This document shows positions 11,754 through 25,361 of a stretch of 64,000 nt of DNA, piece after piece. Origin of the DNA: Taeniopygia guttata (Eukaryota; Chordata; Aves; Passeriformes; Estrildidae); contig NC_133024.1 in assembly GCF_048771995.1 (NCBI RefSeq), positions 67,001 through 131,000 of the forward strand, given 5' to 3'. Position numbers and translations under genes: made by a program. Within the stretch, counting starts at the first letter, position 1, and every line of letters begins with the position of its first letter. Under the pieces are notes generated by a model. That model had not been told where the DNA came from, made no database searches, and saw only the letters and a program-made list of their open reading frames with translations.

Positions 11754-14293
11754 TCACTTTCTAGGGCTCCTCTGGGACTGTCAGGGCAGCACAAGTATGA
11801 AGTGGAGGCAGCTTCTGTATGGGGCCCATCCTTCGATGTTCGGATTTTTTCAATCAGCTGCCTGCTCAGGGCCACAGGACCCTGTGCAGAAACATCGGCT
11901 GTTTTCCCTGGGAAAGAAAACCCACCAGTCCAGGCTCCCGATGTTAGTTTGTAGGGCTCCTCTGGGACTGTCAGGGCAGCACAAGTATGAGGTTGGGGCA
12001 GCTCAAGTCTGGGACTTATCGTTCGATGTTCGAATTTCTTGCAATCAGCAGCCGGCTCAGAGCCATAGGGCCCTGAGCAGAAACATCGGCTGTTTTCCCT
12101 GGGAAAGAAAACGCACAAGTCCAGGTTCCTGATGACAGTTTGTAGGGCTCCTATGGGACTGTCAGGGCAGCACAAGTATGAGGTGGAGGCAGCTTCTGTA
12201 TGGGGCCCATCCTTCGATGTTTGGATTTTTTGCAATCAGCTGCCTGCTCAGGGCAACAGGGCCCTGAGCACAAACATCGGCTGTTTTCCCTGGGAAAGAA
12301 AACTCACCAGTCCAGGTTCCTGATGTCAGTTTGTAGGGCTCCTCTGGGACTGTCAGGGCAGCACAAGTATGAGGTGGAGGAAGTTTCTGTATGGGGCTCA
12401 TCCTTCGATGTTTGGATTTTTTGCAATCAGCTGCCTGCTCAGGGCCACAGGACCCTGAGCAGAAACATCGGCTGTTTTCCCTGGGAGAGAAAACTCACCA
12501 GTCCAGGTTCCTGATGTCAGTTTGTAGGGCTCCTCTGGGACTGTCAGGGCAGCACAAGTATAAGGTGGTGGCATATTCTCCATGGGGCCCATCCTTCGAT
12601 ATTCAGAATTTTTGCAGGCAGCTCCCCGCTAAGGGGCACAGGGCCCTGGGCAGACACATCGGCTGTTTTCCCTGGGAAAGAAAACTCACCAGTCCAGGTT
12701 CCTGATGTCAGTTTGTAGGGCTCCTCTGGGACTGTCAGGGCAGCACAAGTATGAGGTCGGGGCAGCTCCTGTATGGGAATTATCCTTCGATGTTCGGAGT
12801 TTTTGCAGTCAGCAGCCGGCTCAGAGCCACAGGGCCGTGAGCACAAACATCGGCTGTTTTCCCTGGGAAAGAAAACTCACCAGTCCAGGTTCCTGATGTC
12901 AGTTTCTAGGGCTCCTCTGGGACTGTCAGGGCAGCACAAGTATGAAGTGGAGGCAGCTTCTGTATGGGGCCCATCCTTCGATGTTCGGATTTTTTCAATC
13001 AGCTGCCTGCTCAGGGCCACAGGACCCTGTGCAGAAACATCGGCTGTTTTCCCTGGGAAAGAAAACCCACCAGTCCAGGCTCCCGATGTTAGTTTGTAGG
13101 GCTCCTCTGGGACTGTCAGGGCAGCACAAGTATGAGGTCGGGGCAGCTCAAGTCTGGGACTTATCCTTCGATGTTCGAATTTCTTGCAATCAGCAGCCGG
13201 CTCAGAGCCACAGGGCCCTGAGCAGAAACATCGGCTGTTTTCCCTGGGAAAGAAAACTCACCAGTCCAGGTTCCTGATGTCAGTTTGTAGGGCTCCTCTG
13301 GGACTGTCAGGGCAGCACAAGTATGAGGTGGAGGCAGCTTCTGTATGGGGCCCATCCTTGGATGTTTGGATTTTTTGCAATCAGCTGCCTGCTCAGGGCC
13401 ACAGGACCCTGAGCAGAAACATCGGCTGTTTTCCCTGGGACAGAAAACTCACCAGTCCAGGTTCCTGATGTCAGTTTGTAGGGCTCCTCTGGGACTGTCA
13501 GGGCAGCACAAGTATGAAGTGGAGGCAGCTTCTGTATGGGGCCCATCCTTCGATGTTCGGATTTTTTCAATCAGCTGCCTGCTCAGGGCCACAGGACCCT
13601 GTGCAGAAACATCGGCTGTTTTCCCTGGGAAAGAAAACCCACCAGTCCAGGCTCCCGATGTTAGTTTGTAGGGCTCCTCTGGGACTGTCAGGGCAGCACA
13701 AGTATGAGGTTGGGGCAGCTCAAGTCTGGGACTTATCGTTCGATGTTCGAATTTCTTGCAATCAGCAGCCGGCTCAGAGCCATAGGGCCCTGAGCAGAAA
13801 CATCGGCTGTTTTCCCTGGGAAAGAAAACGCACAAGTCCAGGTTCCTGATGTCAGTTTGTAGGGCTCCTATGGGACTGTCAGGGCAGCACAAGTATGAGG
13901 TGGAGGCAGCTTCTGTATGGGGCCCATCCTTCGAGGTTCGGATTTTTTGCAATCAGCTGCCTGCTCAGGGCAACAGGGCCCTGAGCACAAACATCGGCTG
14001 TTTTCCCTGGGAAAGAAAACTCACCAGTCCAGGTTCCTGATGTCAGTTTCTAGGGCTCCTCTGGGACTGTCAGGGCAGCACAAGTATGAGGTGGAGGCAG
14101 CTTCTGTATGGGGCCCATCCTTCGATGTTTGGATTTTTTGCAATCAGCTGCCTGCTCAGGGCCACAGGACCCTGAGCAGAAACATCGGCTGTTTTCCCTG
14201 GGAAAGAAAACTCACCAGTGCTGGTTCCTGATGTCAGTTTGTAGGGCTCCTCTGGGACTGTCGGGGCAGCACAAGTATGAGGTGGAGGCAGCT

Positions 14294-15950
14294 TCTGTAT
14301 GGGGCCCATCCTTCGATGTTCGGATTTTTTGCAATCACCTGCCCGCTCAGGGCCACAGGACCCTGAGCAGAAACATCGGCTGTTTTCCCTGGGAAAGAAA
14401 ACTCACCAGTCCAGGTTCCTGATGTCAGTTTCTAGGGCTCCTCTGGGACTGTCAGGGCAGCACAAGTATGAGGTCGGGGCATCTCCTGTATGGGAATTAT
14501 CCTTCGATGTTCGGAGTTTTTGCAGTCAGCAGCCGGCTCAGAGCCACAGGGCCGTGAGCACAAACATCGGCTGTTTTCCCTGGGAAAGAAAACTCACCAG
14601 TCCAGGTTCCTGATGTCAGTTTGTAGGGCTTCTCTGGGACTGTCAGGGCAGCACAAGTATGAGGTGGAGGCAGATTCTCTATGGGGCCCATCCTTCGATA
14701 TTCGGAATTTTTGCAGGCAGCTCCCCGCTAAGGGGCACAGGGCCCTGGGCGAAAACATTGGTTGTTTTCCTGGGAAAGAAAACTCACCAGTCCAGGTTCC
14801 TGATGTCAGTTTGTAGGGCCCCCATGGGACTGTCAGGGCAGCACAAGTATGAGGTGGGGGCAGCTCCGGTCTGGGACTTATCCTTCGTTGTTCGGATTTT
14901 TTGCAGTCAGTTGCCGGCTCAGAGCCACAGGGCCCTGAGCACAAACATCGGCTGTTTTCCCTGGGAAAGAAAACTCACCAGTCCAGGTTCCTGATGTCAG
15001 TTTGTAGGGCTCCTCTGGGACTGTCAGGGCAGCACAAGTATGAGGTGGAGGCAGCTTCTGTATGGGGCCCATCCTTCGATGTTTGGATTTTTTGCAATCA
15101 GCTGCCTGCTCAGGGCCACAGGACCCTGAGCAGAAACATCGGCTGTTTTCCCTGGGAAAGAAAACTCACCAGTCCAGGTTCCTGATGTCAGTTTGTAGGG
15201 CTCGTCTGGGACTGTCAGGGCAGCACAAGTATGAGGTAGAGGCAGCTCCTGTATGGGAATTATCCTTCGATGTTCAGACTTTTTGCAGTCATCTGCCGGC
15301 TCAGAGCCTCATGACACAGAGCTGAAACATCGGCTGTTTTCCCTGGGAAAGAAAACTCACCAGTCCAGGTTCCAGATGTCAGTTTGTAGGGCTCCTCTGG
15401 GACTGTCAGGGCAGCACAAGTATGAGGTGGAGGCAGCTTCTGTATGGGGCCCTTCCTTCGATGTTTGGATTTTTTGCAATCAGCTGCCTGCTCAGGGCCA
15501 CAGGACCCTGAGCAGAAACATCGGCTGTTTTCCCTGGGAAAGAAAACTCACCAGTCCAGGTTCCTGATGTCAGTTTGTAGGGCTCCTCTGGGACTGTCGG
15601 GGCAGCACAAGTATGAGGTGGAGGCAGCTTCTGTCTGGGGCCCATCGTTCGATGTTCGGATTTTTTGCAATCAGCTGCCTGCTCAGGGCCACAGGACCCT
15701 GAGCAGAAACATCGGCTGTTTTCCCTGGGAAAGAAAACTCACCAGTCCAGGTTCCTGATGTCAGTTTCTAGGGCTCCTCTGGGACTGTCAGGGCAGCACA
15801 AGTATGAAGTGGAGGCAGCTTCTGTATGGGGCCCATCCTTCGATGTTCGGATTTTTTCAATCAGCTGCCTGCTCAGGGCCACAGGACCCTGTGCAGAAAC
15901 ATCGGCTGTTTTCCCTGGGAAAGAAAACCCACCAGTCCAGGTTCCTGATG
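14294..15950. repeat. Higher-order block: copy of 6660-8316
   Basis: Ordered monomer variants match at an offset of 7634 bp (40 monomers minus 6 bp). Included are the variant with TTCGTTGTTCGG and the one whose T-run segment reads TTTTTTCAATCAG, lacking the usual GC. Confidence 0.82.
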
Positions 15951-16206
15951 TCAGTTTGTAGGGCTTCTCTGGGACTGTCCGGGCAGCACAAGTATGAGGT
16001 GGAGGCAGCTCCGGTCTGGAACTTATCCTTCGATGTTTGGATTTCCTGCAATCAGCAGCCGGCTCAGAGCCACAGGGCCCTGAGCACAAACATCGGCTGT
16101 TTTCCCTGGGAAAGAAAACTCACCAGTCCAGGTTCCTGATGTCAGTTTGTAGGGCTCCTCTGGGACTGTCAGGGCAGCACAAGTATGAAGTGGAGGCAGC
16201 TCCTGT

Positions 16207-17477
16207 ATGAGAATTATCCTTCGATGTTCGGATTTTTTGCAGTCAGTTGCCGGCTCAGAGCCACAGGGCCCTGAGCACAAACATCACCTGTTTTCCCTGG
16301 GAAAGGAAACTCACCAGTCCAGGTTCCTCATGTCAGCTTGTAGGGCTCCTCTGGGACTGTCAGGGCAGCACAAGTATGAGGTGGGGGCAGCTTTTGTATG
16401 GGGCCCATCCTTCGAAGTTCCGATTTTTTGCAATCAGCTGCCTGCTCAGGGCCACAGGACCCTGAGCAGAAACATCGGCTGTTTACCCGGGGAAAGAAAA
16501 CTCACCAGTCCAGGTTCCTGATGTCAGTTTGTAGGGCTCCCATGGGACTGTCAGGGCAGCACAAGTATGAGGTGGAGGCAGCTTCTGTATGGGGCCCATC
16601 CTTCGATGTTTGGATTTTTTGCAATCAGCTTCCTGCTCAGGGCCACAGGACCAAGACCAGAAACATCGGCTGTTTTCCCTGGGACAGAACACTCACCAGT
16701 CCACGTTCCTGATGTCAGTTTGTAGTGCTCCTCTGGGACTGTCAGAGCAGCACAAGTATAAGGTGGTGGCAGATTCTCTATGAGGTCCATCCTTCGATAT
16801 TCGGAATTTTTGCAACCAGCTGCCGGCTCAGAGCCACAGGGCCCTGAGCACAAACATCACCTGTTTTCCCTGGGAAAGAAAACTCACCAGTCCAGGTTCC
16901 TGATGTCAGTTTGTAGGGCTCCTCTGGGACTGTCAGGGCAGCACAAGTATAAGGTGGTGGCAGATTCTCTATGGGGCCCATCGTTCGATATTCAGAATTT
17001 TTGCAGGCAGCTCCCTGCTAAGGGGCACAGGGCCCTGGGCAAAAACACTGGTTGTTTTCCTGGGAATGAAAACTCACCAGTCCAGGTTCCTGATGTCAGT
17101 TTGTAGGGCTCCCATGGGACTGTCAGGGCAGCACAAATATGAGGTGGAGGCAGCTTCTGTATTGGGCCCCGCCCTCGATATTCGGATTTTTTGCAATCAG
17201 CAGCCGGCTCTGAGCCACAGGACCCTGAGCACAAACATCGGCTGTTTTCCCTGGGAAAGAAAACTCACCAGTCCAGGTTCCTGATGTCAGTTTGTAGGGC
17301 TCCTCTGGGACTGTCAGGGCAGCACAAGTATGAGGTGGAGGCAGCTTCTGTATGGGGCCCATCCTTCGATGTTTGGATTTTTTGCAATCAGCTGCCTGCT
17401 CAGGGCCACAGGACCCTGAGCAGAAACATCGGCTGTTTTCCCTGGGGAAGAAAACTCACAAGTCCAGGTTCCTGATG
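16207..17477. repeat. Higher-order block: copy of 9910-11180
   Basis: Variant order matches 9910-11180 at an offset of 6297 bp (33 monomers minus 6 bp). This is therefore a fourth-generation copy of a segment also seen at 939-2210 and 4947-6220. Small differences, such as TTTACCCGGGG at about 16,483, mark later change. Confidence 0.82.
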
Positions 17478-20400
17478 TCAGTTTGTAGGGCTCCTCTGGG
17501 ACTGTCAGGGTAGCACAAGTATGAGGTGGAGGCAGCTCCTGTATGGGAATTATCCTTCGATGTTCGGAGTTTTTGCAGTCAGCAGCCGGCTCAGAGCCAC
17601 AGGGCCGTGAGCACAAACATCACCTGTTTTCCCTGGGAAAGAAAACTCACCAGTCCAGGTTCCTGATGTCAATTTGTAGGGCTCCTCTGGGACTGTCAGG
17701 GCAGCACAAGTATGAGGCGGAGGCGGCTTCTGTATAGGGCCCATCCTTCGATGTTCGGATTTTTTGCAATCAGCTGCCTGCTCAGGGCCACAGGACCAAG
17801 ACTAGAAACATCGGCTGTTTTCCCTGGGAGAGAAAACTCACCAGTCCAGGTTCCTGATGTCAGTTTGTAGTGCTCCTCTGGGACTGCCAGAGCAGCACAA
17901 GTATAAGGTGGTGGCAGATTCTCTATGAGGTCCATCCTTCGATATTCGGATTTTTTGCAATCATCTGCCGGCTTAGAGCCACAGGGCCCTGAGCACAAAC
18001 ATCACCTGTTTTCCCTGGGAAAGAAAACTCACCAGTCCATGTTCCTGATGTCAGTTTGTAGGGCTCCTCTGTGACTGCCAGGGCAGCACAAGTATGAGGT
18101 GGGGGCAGCTCCGGTCTGGGACTTATCCTTCGATGTTCGAATTTCTTGCAATCAGCAGCCGGCTCAGAGCCACAGGGCCCTGAGCAGAAACATCGGCTGT
18201 TTTCCCTGGGAAAGAAAACTCACCAGTCCAGGTTCCTGATGTCAGTTTGTAGGGCTCCTATGGGACTGTCAGGGCAGCACAAGTATGAGGTGGGGGCAGC
18301 TCCTGTCTGGGACTTATCCTTCGATGTTTGGATTTTTTGCAATCAGCAGCCAGCTCAGAGCCACAGGACCCTGAGCAGAAACATCGGCTGTTTTCCCTGG
18401 GAAAGAAAACTCACCAGTCCAGGTTCCTGATGTCAGTTTGTAGGGCTTCTCTGGGAGTGTCAGGGCAGCACAAGTATAAGGTAGTGGCAGATTCTCTATG
18501 GGGCCCATCCTTCGATATTCGGAATTTTTGCAGGCAGCTCCCCGCTAAGGGGCACAGGGCCCTGGGCAAAAACATTGGTTGTTTTCCTGGGAAAGAAAAC
18601 TCACCAGTCCAGGTTCCTGATGTCAGTTTCTAGGGCTCCCATGGGACTGTCAGGGCAGCACAAGTATGAGGTGGGGGCAGCTCCGGTCTGGAACTTATCC
18701 TTCGTTGTTCGGATTTTTTGCAGTCAGTTGCCGGCTCAGAGCCACAGGGCCCTGAGCACAAACATCACCTGTTTTCCCTGGGAAAGAAAACTCACCAGTC
18801 CAGGTTCCTGATGTCAATTTGTAGGGCTCATCTGGGACTGTCAGGGCAGCACAAGTATGAGGTGGATGCGGCTTCTGTATAGGGCCCATCCTTCGATGTT
18901 CGGATTTTTTGCAATCAGCTGCCTGCTCAGGGCCACAGGACCAAGACCAGAAACATCGGCTGTTTTCCCTGGGAGAGAAAACTCACCAGTCCAGGTTCCT
19001 GATGTCAGTTTGTAGGGCTCCTCTGGGACTGTCAGGGCAGCACAAGTATGAGGTGGGGGCAGCTCCGGTCTGGGACTTATCCTTCGATGTTCGAATTTCT
19101 TGCAATCAGCAGCCGGCTCAGAGCCACAGGGCCCTGAGCAGAAACATTGGCTGTTTTCCCTGGGAAAGAAAACTCACCAGTCCAGGTTCCTGATGTCAGT
19201 TTGTAGGGCTTCTCTGGGACTGTCAGGGCAGCACAAGTATGAGGTGGAGGCAGCTTCTGTATGGGGCCCATCCTTCGATGTTTGGATTTTTTGCAATCAG
19301 CTGCCTGCTCAGGGCCACAGGACCCTGAGCACAAACATCGGCTGTTTTCCCTGGGAAAGAAAACTCACCAGTCCAGGTTCCTGATGTCAGTTTGTAGGGC
19401 TTCTCTGGGACTGTCAGGGCAGCACAAGTATGAGGTGGAGGCAGCTCCGGTCTGGAACTAATCCTTCGATGTTCGGATTTTTTGCAGTCAGCTGCCGGCT
19501 CAGAGCCACAGGCCCCTGAGCAGAAACATCGACTAATTCGCTGGGAAAGAAAACTCACCAGCCCCGGTTCCTGATGTCAGTTTGTAGGGCTCCCATGGGA
19601 CTGTCAGGGCAGCACAAGTATAAGGTGGTGGCAGATTCTCTATGGGGCCCATCCTTCGATATTCAGAATTTTTGCAGGCAGCTCCCCGCTAAGGGGTACA
19701 GGGCCCTGGGCAAAAACATTGGTTGTTTTCCTGGGAATGAAAACTCACCAGTCCAGGTTCCTGATGTCAGTTTGTAGGGCTTCTCTGGGACTGTCAGGGC
19801 AGCAAAAATATGAGGTGGAGGCAGCTTCTGTAGTGGGCCCAGCCCTCGATGTTCGGATTTTTTGCAATCAGCAGCCGGCTCTGAGCCACAGGGCCCTGAG
19901 CAGAAACATCGGCTGTTTTCCCTGGGAAAGAAAACTCACCAGTCCAGGTTCCTGATGTCAGTTTGTACGGCTCGTCTGGGACTGTCAGGGCAGCACAAGT
20001 ATGAGGTGGAGGCTGCTTCTGTATGGGGCCCATCCTTCGATGTTTGGATTTTTTGCAATCAGCTGCCTGCTCAGGGCCACAGGACCCTGAGCAGAAACAT
20101 CGGCTGTTTTCCCTGGGAAAGAAAACTCACCAGTCCTGGTTCCTGATGTCAGTTTGTAGGGCCCCGATGGGACTGTCAGGGCAACACAAGTATGAGGTGG
20201 GGGCAGCTCCGGTCTGGGACTTATCCTTCATTGTTCGGATTTTTTGCAGTCAGTTGCCGGCTCAGAGCCACAGGGCCCTGAGCACAAACATCGGCTGTTT
20301 TCCCTGGGAAAGAAAACTCACCAGTCCAGGTTCCTGATGTCAATTTGTAGGGCTCATCTGGGACTGTCAGGGCAGCACAAGTATGAGGTGGAGGCGGCTT

Positions 20401-22865
20401 CTGTATAGGGCCCATCCTTCGATGTTCGGATTTTTTGCAATCAGCTGCCTGCTCAGGGCCACAGGACCAAGACCAGAAACATCAGCTGTTTTCCCTGGGA
20501 GAGAAAACTCACCAGTCCAGGTTCCTGATGTCAGTTTGTAGTGCTCCTCTGGGACTGTCAGAGCAGCACAAGTATAAGGTGGTGGCAGATTCTCTATGAG
20601 CTCCATCCTTCGATATTCGGATTTTTTGCAATCAGCTGCCAGCTCAGAGCCACAGGGCCCTGGGCACAAACATGACCTGTTTTCCCTGGGAAAGAAAACT
20701 CACCAGTCCAGGTTCCTGATGTCAGTTTGTAGGGCTCCTCTGGGACTGTAAGGGCAGCACAAGTATGAGGTGGGGGCAGCTCCGGTCTGGGACTTATCCT
20801 TCGATGTTCGAATTTCTTGCAATCAGCAGCCAGCTCAGAGCCACAGGGCCCTGAGCAGAAACATTGGCTGTTTTCCCTGGGAAAGAAAACTCACCAATCC
20901 AGGTTCCTGATGTCAGTTTGTAGGGCTCCTCTGGGATTGTCAGGGCATCACAAGTATGAGGTGGAGGCAGCTTCTGTATGGGGCCCATCCTTCGATGTTT
21001 GGATTTTTTGCAATCAGCTGCCTCCTCAGGGCCACAGGATCCTGAGCAGAAACATCGGCTGTTTTCCTTAGGAAAGAAAACTCACCAGTCCTGGTTCCTC
21101 ATGTCAGCTTGTAGGGCTCGTCTGGGACTGTCAGGGCAGCACAAGTATGAGGTGGAGGCAGCTCCTGATTGGGAATTATCCTTCGATGTTCGGAGTTTTT
21201 GCAGTCAGCTGCCGGCTCAGAGCCTCAATACCCAGAGCTGAAACATCGGCTGTTTTCCCTGGGAAAGAAAACTCACCACTCCAGGTTCCTGATGTCAGTT
21301 TGTAGGGCTCCTCTGGGACTGTCAGGGCAGCACAAGTATGAGGTGGAGGCAGCTCCTGTATGGGAATTATCCTTCGATGTTCGGAGTTTTTGCAGTCAGC
21401 TGCCGGCTCAGAGCCTCATGACCCAGAGCTGAAACATCGGCTGTTTTCCCTGGGAAAGAAAACTCACCACTCCAGGTTCCTGATGTCAGTTTGTAGGGCT
21501 CCTCTGGGACTGTCAGGGCAGCACAAGTATGAGGTGGAGGCAGCTTCTGTATGGGGCCCATCCTTGGATGTTTGGATTTTTTGCAATCAGCTGCCTGCTC
21601 AGGGCCACAGGACCCTGAGCACAAACATCGGCTCTTTTCCCTGGGAAAGAACACTCACCAGTCCAGGTTCCTGATGTCAGTTTGTAGGGCTCGTCTGGGA
21701 CTGTCAGGGCAGCACAAGTATGAGGTGGGGCAGCTCCGGTCTGGGACTTATACTTCGATGTTTGGATTTCTTGCAATCAGCAGGCGGCTCAGAGCCACCG
21801 GACCCTGAGTAGAAACATCGGCTGTTTTCCCTGGGAAAGAAAACTCACCAGTCCAGGTTCCTGATGTCTGATTGTAGGGCTCCTCTGGGACTGTCAGGGC
21901 AGCACAAGTATGAGGTGGAGGCAGCTTCTGTATGGGACTTATCCTTCGATGTTTGGATTTTTTGCAATCAGCTGCCTCCTCAGGGCCACAGGATCCTGAG
22001 CAGAAACATCGGCTGTTTTCCCTGGGAAAGAAAACTCACCAGTCCAGGTTCCTGATGTTAGTTTGTAGGGCTCCTCTGGGATTGTCAGGGCAGCACAAGT
22101 ATGAGGTGGAGGCAGCTTCTGTATGGGGCCCATCCTTCGATGTTTGGATTTTTTGCAATCAGCTGCCTCCTCAGGGCCACAGGGCCCTGAGCAGAAACAT
22201 CGGCTGTTTTCCCTGGGAAAGAAAACTCACCAGTCCAGGTTCCTGATGTCAGTTTGTAGGGCTCGTCTGGGACTGTCAGGGCAGCACAAGTATGAGGTCG
22301 GGGCAGCTACTGTCTGGGACTTATCCTTCGATGTTCGGATATTTTGCAGTCAGCTGCCGGCTCAGAGCCTCATGACCCAGAGCTGAAACATCGGCTGTTT
22401 TCCCTGGGAAAGAAAACTCACCAGTCCAGGTTCCTGATGTCAGTTTGTAGGGCTCGTCTGGGACTGTCAGGGCAGCACAAGTATGAGGTGGAGGCAGCTT
22501 CTGTATGGGGCCCATCCTTCGATGTTCGGATTTTTTGCAATCAGGTGCCTGCTCAGGGCAACAGGACCCTGAGCAGAAACATCGGCTGTTTTCCCTGGGA
22601 AAGAAAACTCACCAGTCCTGGTTCCTGATGTCAGTTTGTAGGGCTCCTCTGGGACAGTCAGGGCAGCACAAGTATGAGGTGGAGGCAGCTCCTGTATGGG
22701 AATTATCCTTCGATGTTCGGAGTTTTTGCAGTCAGCTGCCGGCTCAGAGCCACAGGGCCCTGAGCACAAACATCGGCTGTTTTCCCTGGGAAAGAAAACT
22801 CACCAGTCCAGGTTCCTGATGTCAGTTTGTAGGGCTCCTCTGGGACTGTCAGGGCAGCACAAGTT

Positions 22866-23120
22866 TGTTCTCATATCCGGGTGGCCCTGCCTGAGCGGGG
22901 ATGCGATTGCAAAAAATCCAACATCGAAGGATAAGTCCCAGACTGGAGCTGCCCCCACCTCATACTTGTGCTGCCCTGGCAGTCCCAGGGGAGCCCTACA
23001 AACTGACATCAGGAACCTCCACTGGTCAGTTTTCTCTCCATGGAAAGAGCAGGAGCTTTTGCTCAGGGTCCTGTGGCCGTAAGCAGGCAGCTGATTGCAA
23101 AAAATCTGAACATTGAAGGA
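22866..23120 (-). repeat. Inverted satellite segment at the array edge
   Basis: The forward array stops after GGGCAGCACAAGT at about 22,865. From there to 23,120 the reverse complement of the monomer is found: GATTGCAAAAAATCCA (22,905 on), TACTTGTGCTGCCCTGG, CTACAAACTGACATCAGGAA, then AATCTGAACATTGAAGG. The first 40 bp are degenerate but align with the inverted monomer. About 1.3 monomers are present before a T-run begins at 23,121. Confidence 0.85.
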
Positions 23121-25361
23121 TTTTTTTTTTTTTTTAATTTTTAATTTAGGCCCAAAAAATCATACATTTTAAACAGGATCTTCCTCAAAATCAAGTGTTT
23201 CAATAAACCAAAAAAACTCTTACATATTTTAAATAACTACTAAAAGGTCAGAAAATATAAAACAATTCGGCAACCCACAGCTGTCTTGAACTATCTATAA
23301 TAAACCTTCTTTAAAAAAACCCAACAAATACTCCTTACCACCTCAACAATACATCACCAGCAACACCAAACAAGTCAAAATACTTTAACTCCCATCCAAA
23401 AAATGCTCTATAAACTGAAACACTACAATTCATGTACAAAATACACCTACCCTTCAACAGCCTCCTCTAACCTATACACAAATCTAAAATAAATAAGAAT
23501 TAACTATAATGTATCATACCTTAAATAACTCCACCATTAAACACTACTGTACCAAACTTATTAAAACTCCAATACAAACTAAAATCAAAAACCACAAAAT
23601 AACACACTCCTGTTAATATTACCAATGTATTTTTCCTCCATTCCTCTAACAACTAAATACAAACCTCCATTTACCTTCACTTGCAAAACATACAATATAC
23701 CTACAACCAACTACCCGAAAAATAAAAACAGTCCTACCATCTAGCATAAATTCATCCAAATGAAACTTAAAAAATCAAACTCCAAATCATCTGTAATAAT
23801 CCAACAACATTAGATGAAAAACATAACAAAAATATTTTTAAAAATCATCCAAATTCTTCTAAAATACTATTATACCACAAAAAAAAAAGCAAAATCAAAA
23901 AGCATACTTTAAAGATCCAGTTCCTAAAAATAAAATATCAAAAGAAACATCAAATTCCCACCAATTTCATCCAAAAAAGTCAGAATGGCTCCATGAGCCA
24001 TCAAAAAAACCCACAACCTATAAGAAAATGCTAAACCACCTCGAACACAAACAATAAAACACAGCCCCTCTTACCATGGTATTATTTTAATACTATGATT
24101 AAAATACACATTCTATACAAAAATGTCCTCTACCCTGCCATCAATTCCACATAAAACAAATAAGTTAACTCTTTCATACAGGACATTCATATCAAAAATC
24201 TCAATTGCCCTAAAACCTTGAAAATAATTACAAATTAACCCGAAAATAAAACCTTTAATCTCTAACAAAAGAAACCCAAAAACAAACAACACAAACTAAA
24301 AATATACCACCATAGAACCAACTACCAGCAAAAAAAATCCCACACTACACTCTTTTCACTAGCAGTTGCTAGTGAGACACATCACAAAAATGAAACTAAA
24401 AAAAAGCCCACAGAAACCAAAACACATAAAGAAAACAAATCACAAAACCCACTAGAAAAAGTCCAACCAGCTTACTAAACTTCAAACCATACAACAGACC
24501 CTGAAAGCTACTAAAAATGAAAACCATACTTCTACACTAACTCAAAGAGTAACCATTACTGTGCTAAGTTAACTTTAAAAACTAAAGTCATAAATGATAT
24601 TAAAAAAATCTAAGCCACCGGACAATAAAAAGATAAGTACCCAAATAAAAAACTACCTAAAAAAATCCACAATATAAATACACAAATTCCTAAAAAAAAA
24701 AACACTAATAAAAAGCAACCAACAAATACATCAAACTAAAACAGAAACCCAAATAAATAAATTTATGTACAAAAAAAATCATTCCTAACTCAATAAAGCC
24801 ATAATGCCTCAAACCATCAAAATACAACCACCTAGAAATAAACACATTGCCAAAAGATAAATGTAACCATAAACAATAACTCCCATATTACCGGTAACAA
24901 TAAAACATCCACGACAATTAAACAAACCAAATGAATAAAACATCTATAGGAGAATTAACAAGAACGCAATTACGAATATTAAAAAAAAAAACTTACTTAT
25001 TAACTACAGGACACTCCCTCAAACCCACAAAAACAAACACTACATACTCACACTAATAAAAGCCACCACAGCCTAATTAGAAACCAACGCTGTACCTCAT
25101 GCTACAACCCATAAAAACCATTGTAAGCCTTAAAAAAACATATCCTTTAAGAACATAACGACAATTATACTTTTATAATATAAAAATAAGTAAAAAATCC
25201 AACATATCCGACCAAAAAAAAAAAAAAATCCAACAACAAACTCAATCCAACAAAACCACTTGTCATCAGCACCTGAACCAAGAACCATAACAACCAACAA
25301 GTTCACCACGACCCTTCTCATACACCAACGACGAACAAAAGAAAACGATCCGATAAGCACC
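23121..25361. other. G-depleted, A/C-rich block 1
   Basis: A sharp change of composition follows the T-run at 23,121. The line at 24,001-24,060 has 17 C and 3 G; 24,241-24,300 has 14 C and 2 G; 23,281-23,340 has 16 C and 2 G. A also strongly exceeds T. No coding frame, transfer RNA or known repeat was recognised. The part from 23,916 is homologous to 44,698-45,930. The block ends abruptly at the CpG-rich island at 25,362. Confidence 0.8.

Larger units (their letters stand above)
1..22865. repeat. 191-bp tandem satellite array, about 120 monomers
   Basis: The sequence repeats with a 191-bp period, head to tail, without interruption. For example, the same landmark recurs at 2083, 2274 and 2465. 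Each monomer holds recognisable segments in fixed order: CCTGATGTCAGTTTGTAGGG, GGGCAGCACAAGTATGAGGT, ATCCTTCGATGTT, a T-run with TTGCAATCAG, TGCTCAGGG, then TTTCCCTGGGAAA. Monomers differ by point changes and form recurrent subtypes. One subtype (for example around 1690-1830, with a GTGGTGGCAGATTCTCTATG segment) is 190 bp because one C is missing in the TTTCCC motif. The array is cut by the left window edge. The period equals that of the zebra finch satellite Tgut191A as I remember it; sequence identity is not checked. Open frames of about 100 codons on both strands follow from the base composition and are not taken as genes. Confidence 0.97.

Noticed and set aside
1-22865. Many open frames of 60-167 codons on both strands in the satellite
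   Set aside because: They repeat with the 191-bp period on both strands and in shifting frames, have no domain, and follow from the monomer sequence lacking stops in some frames.
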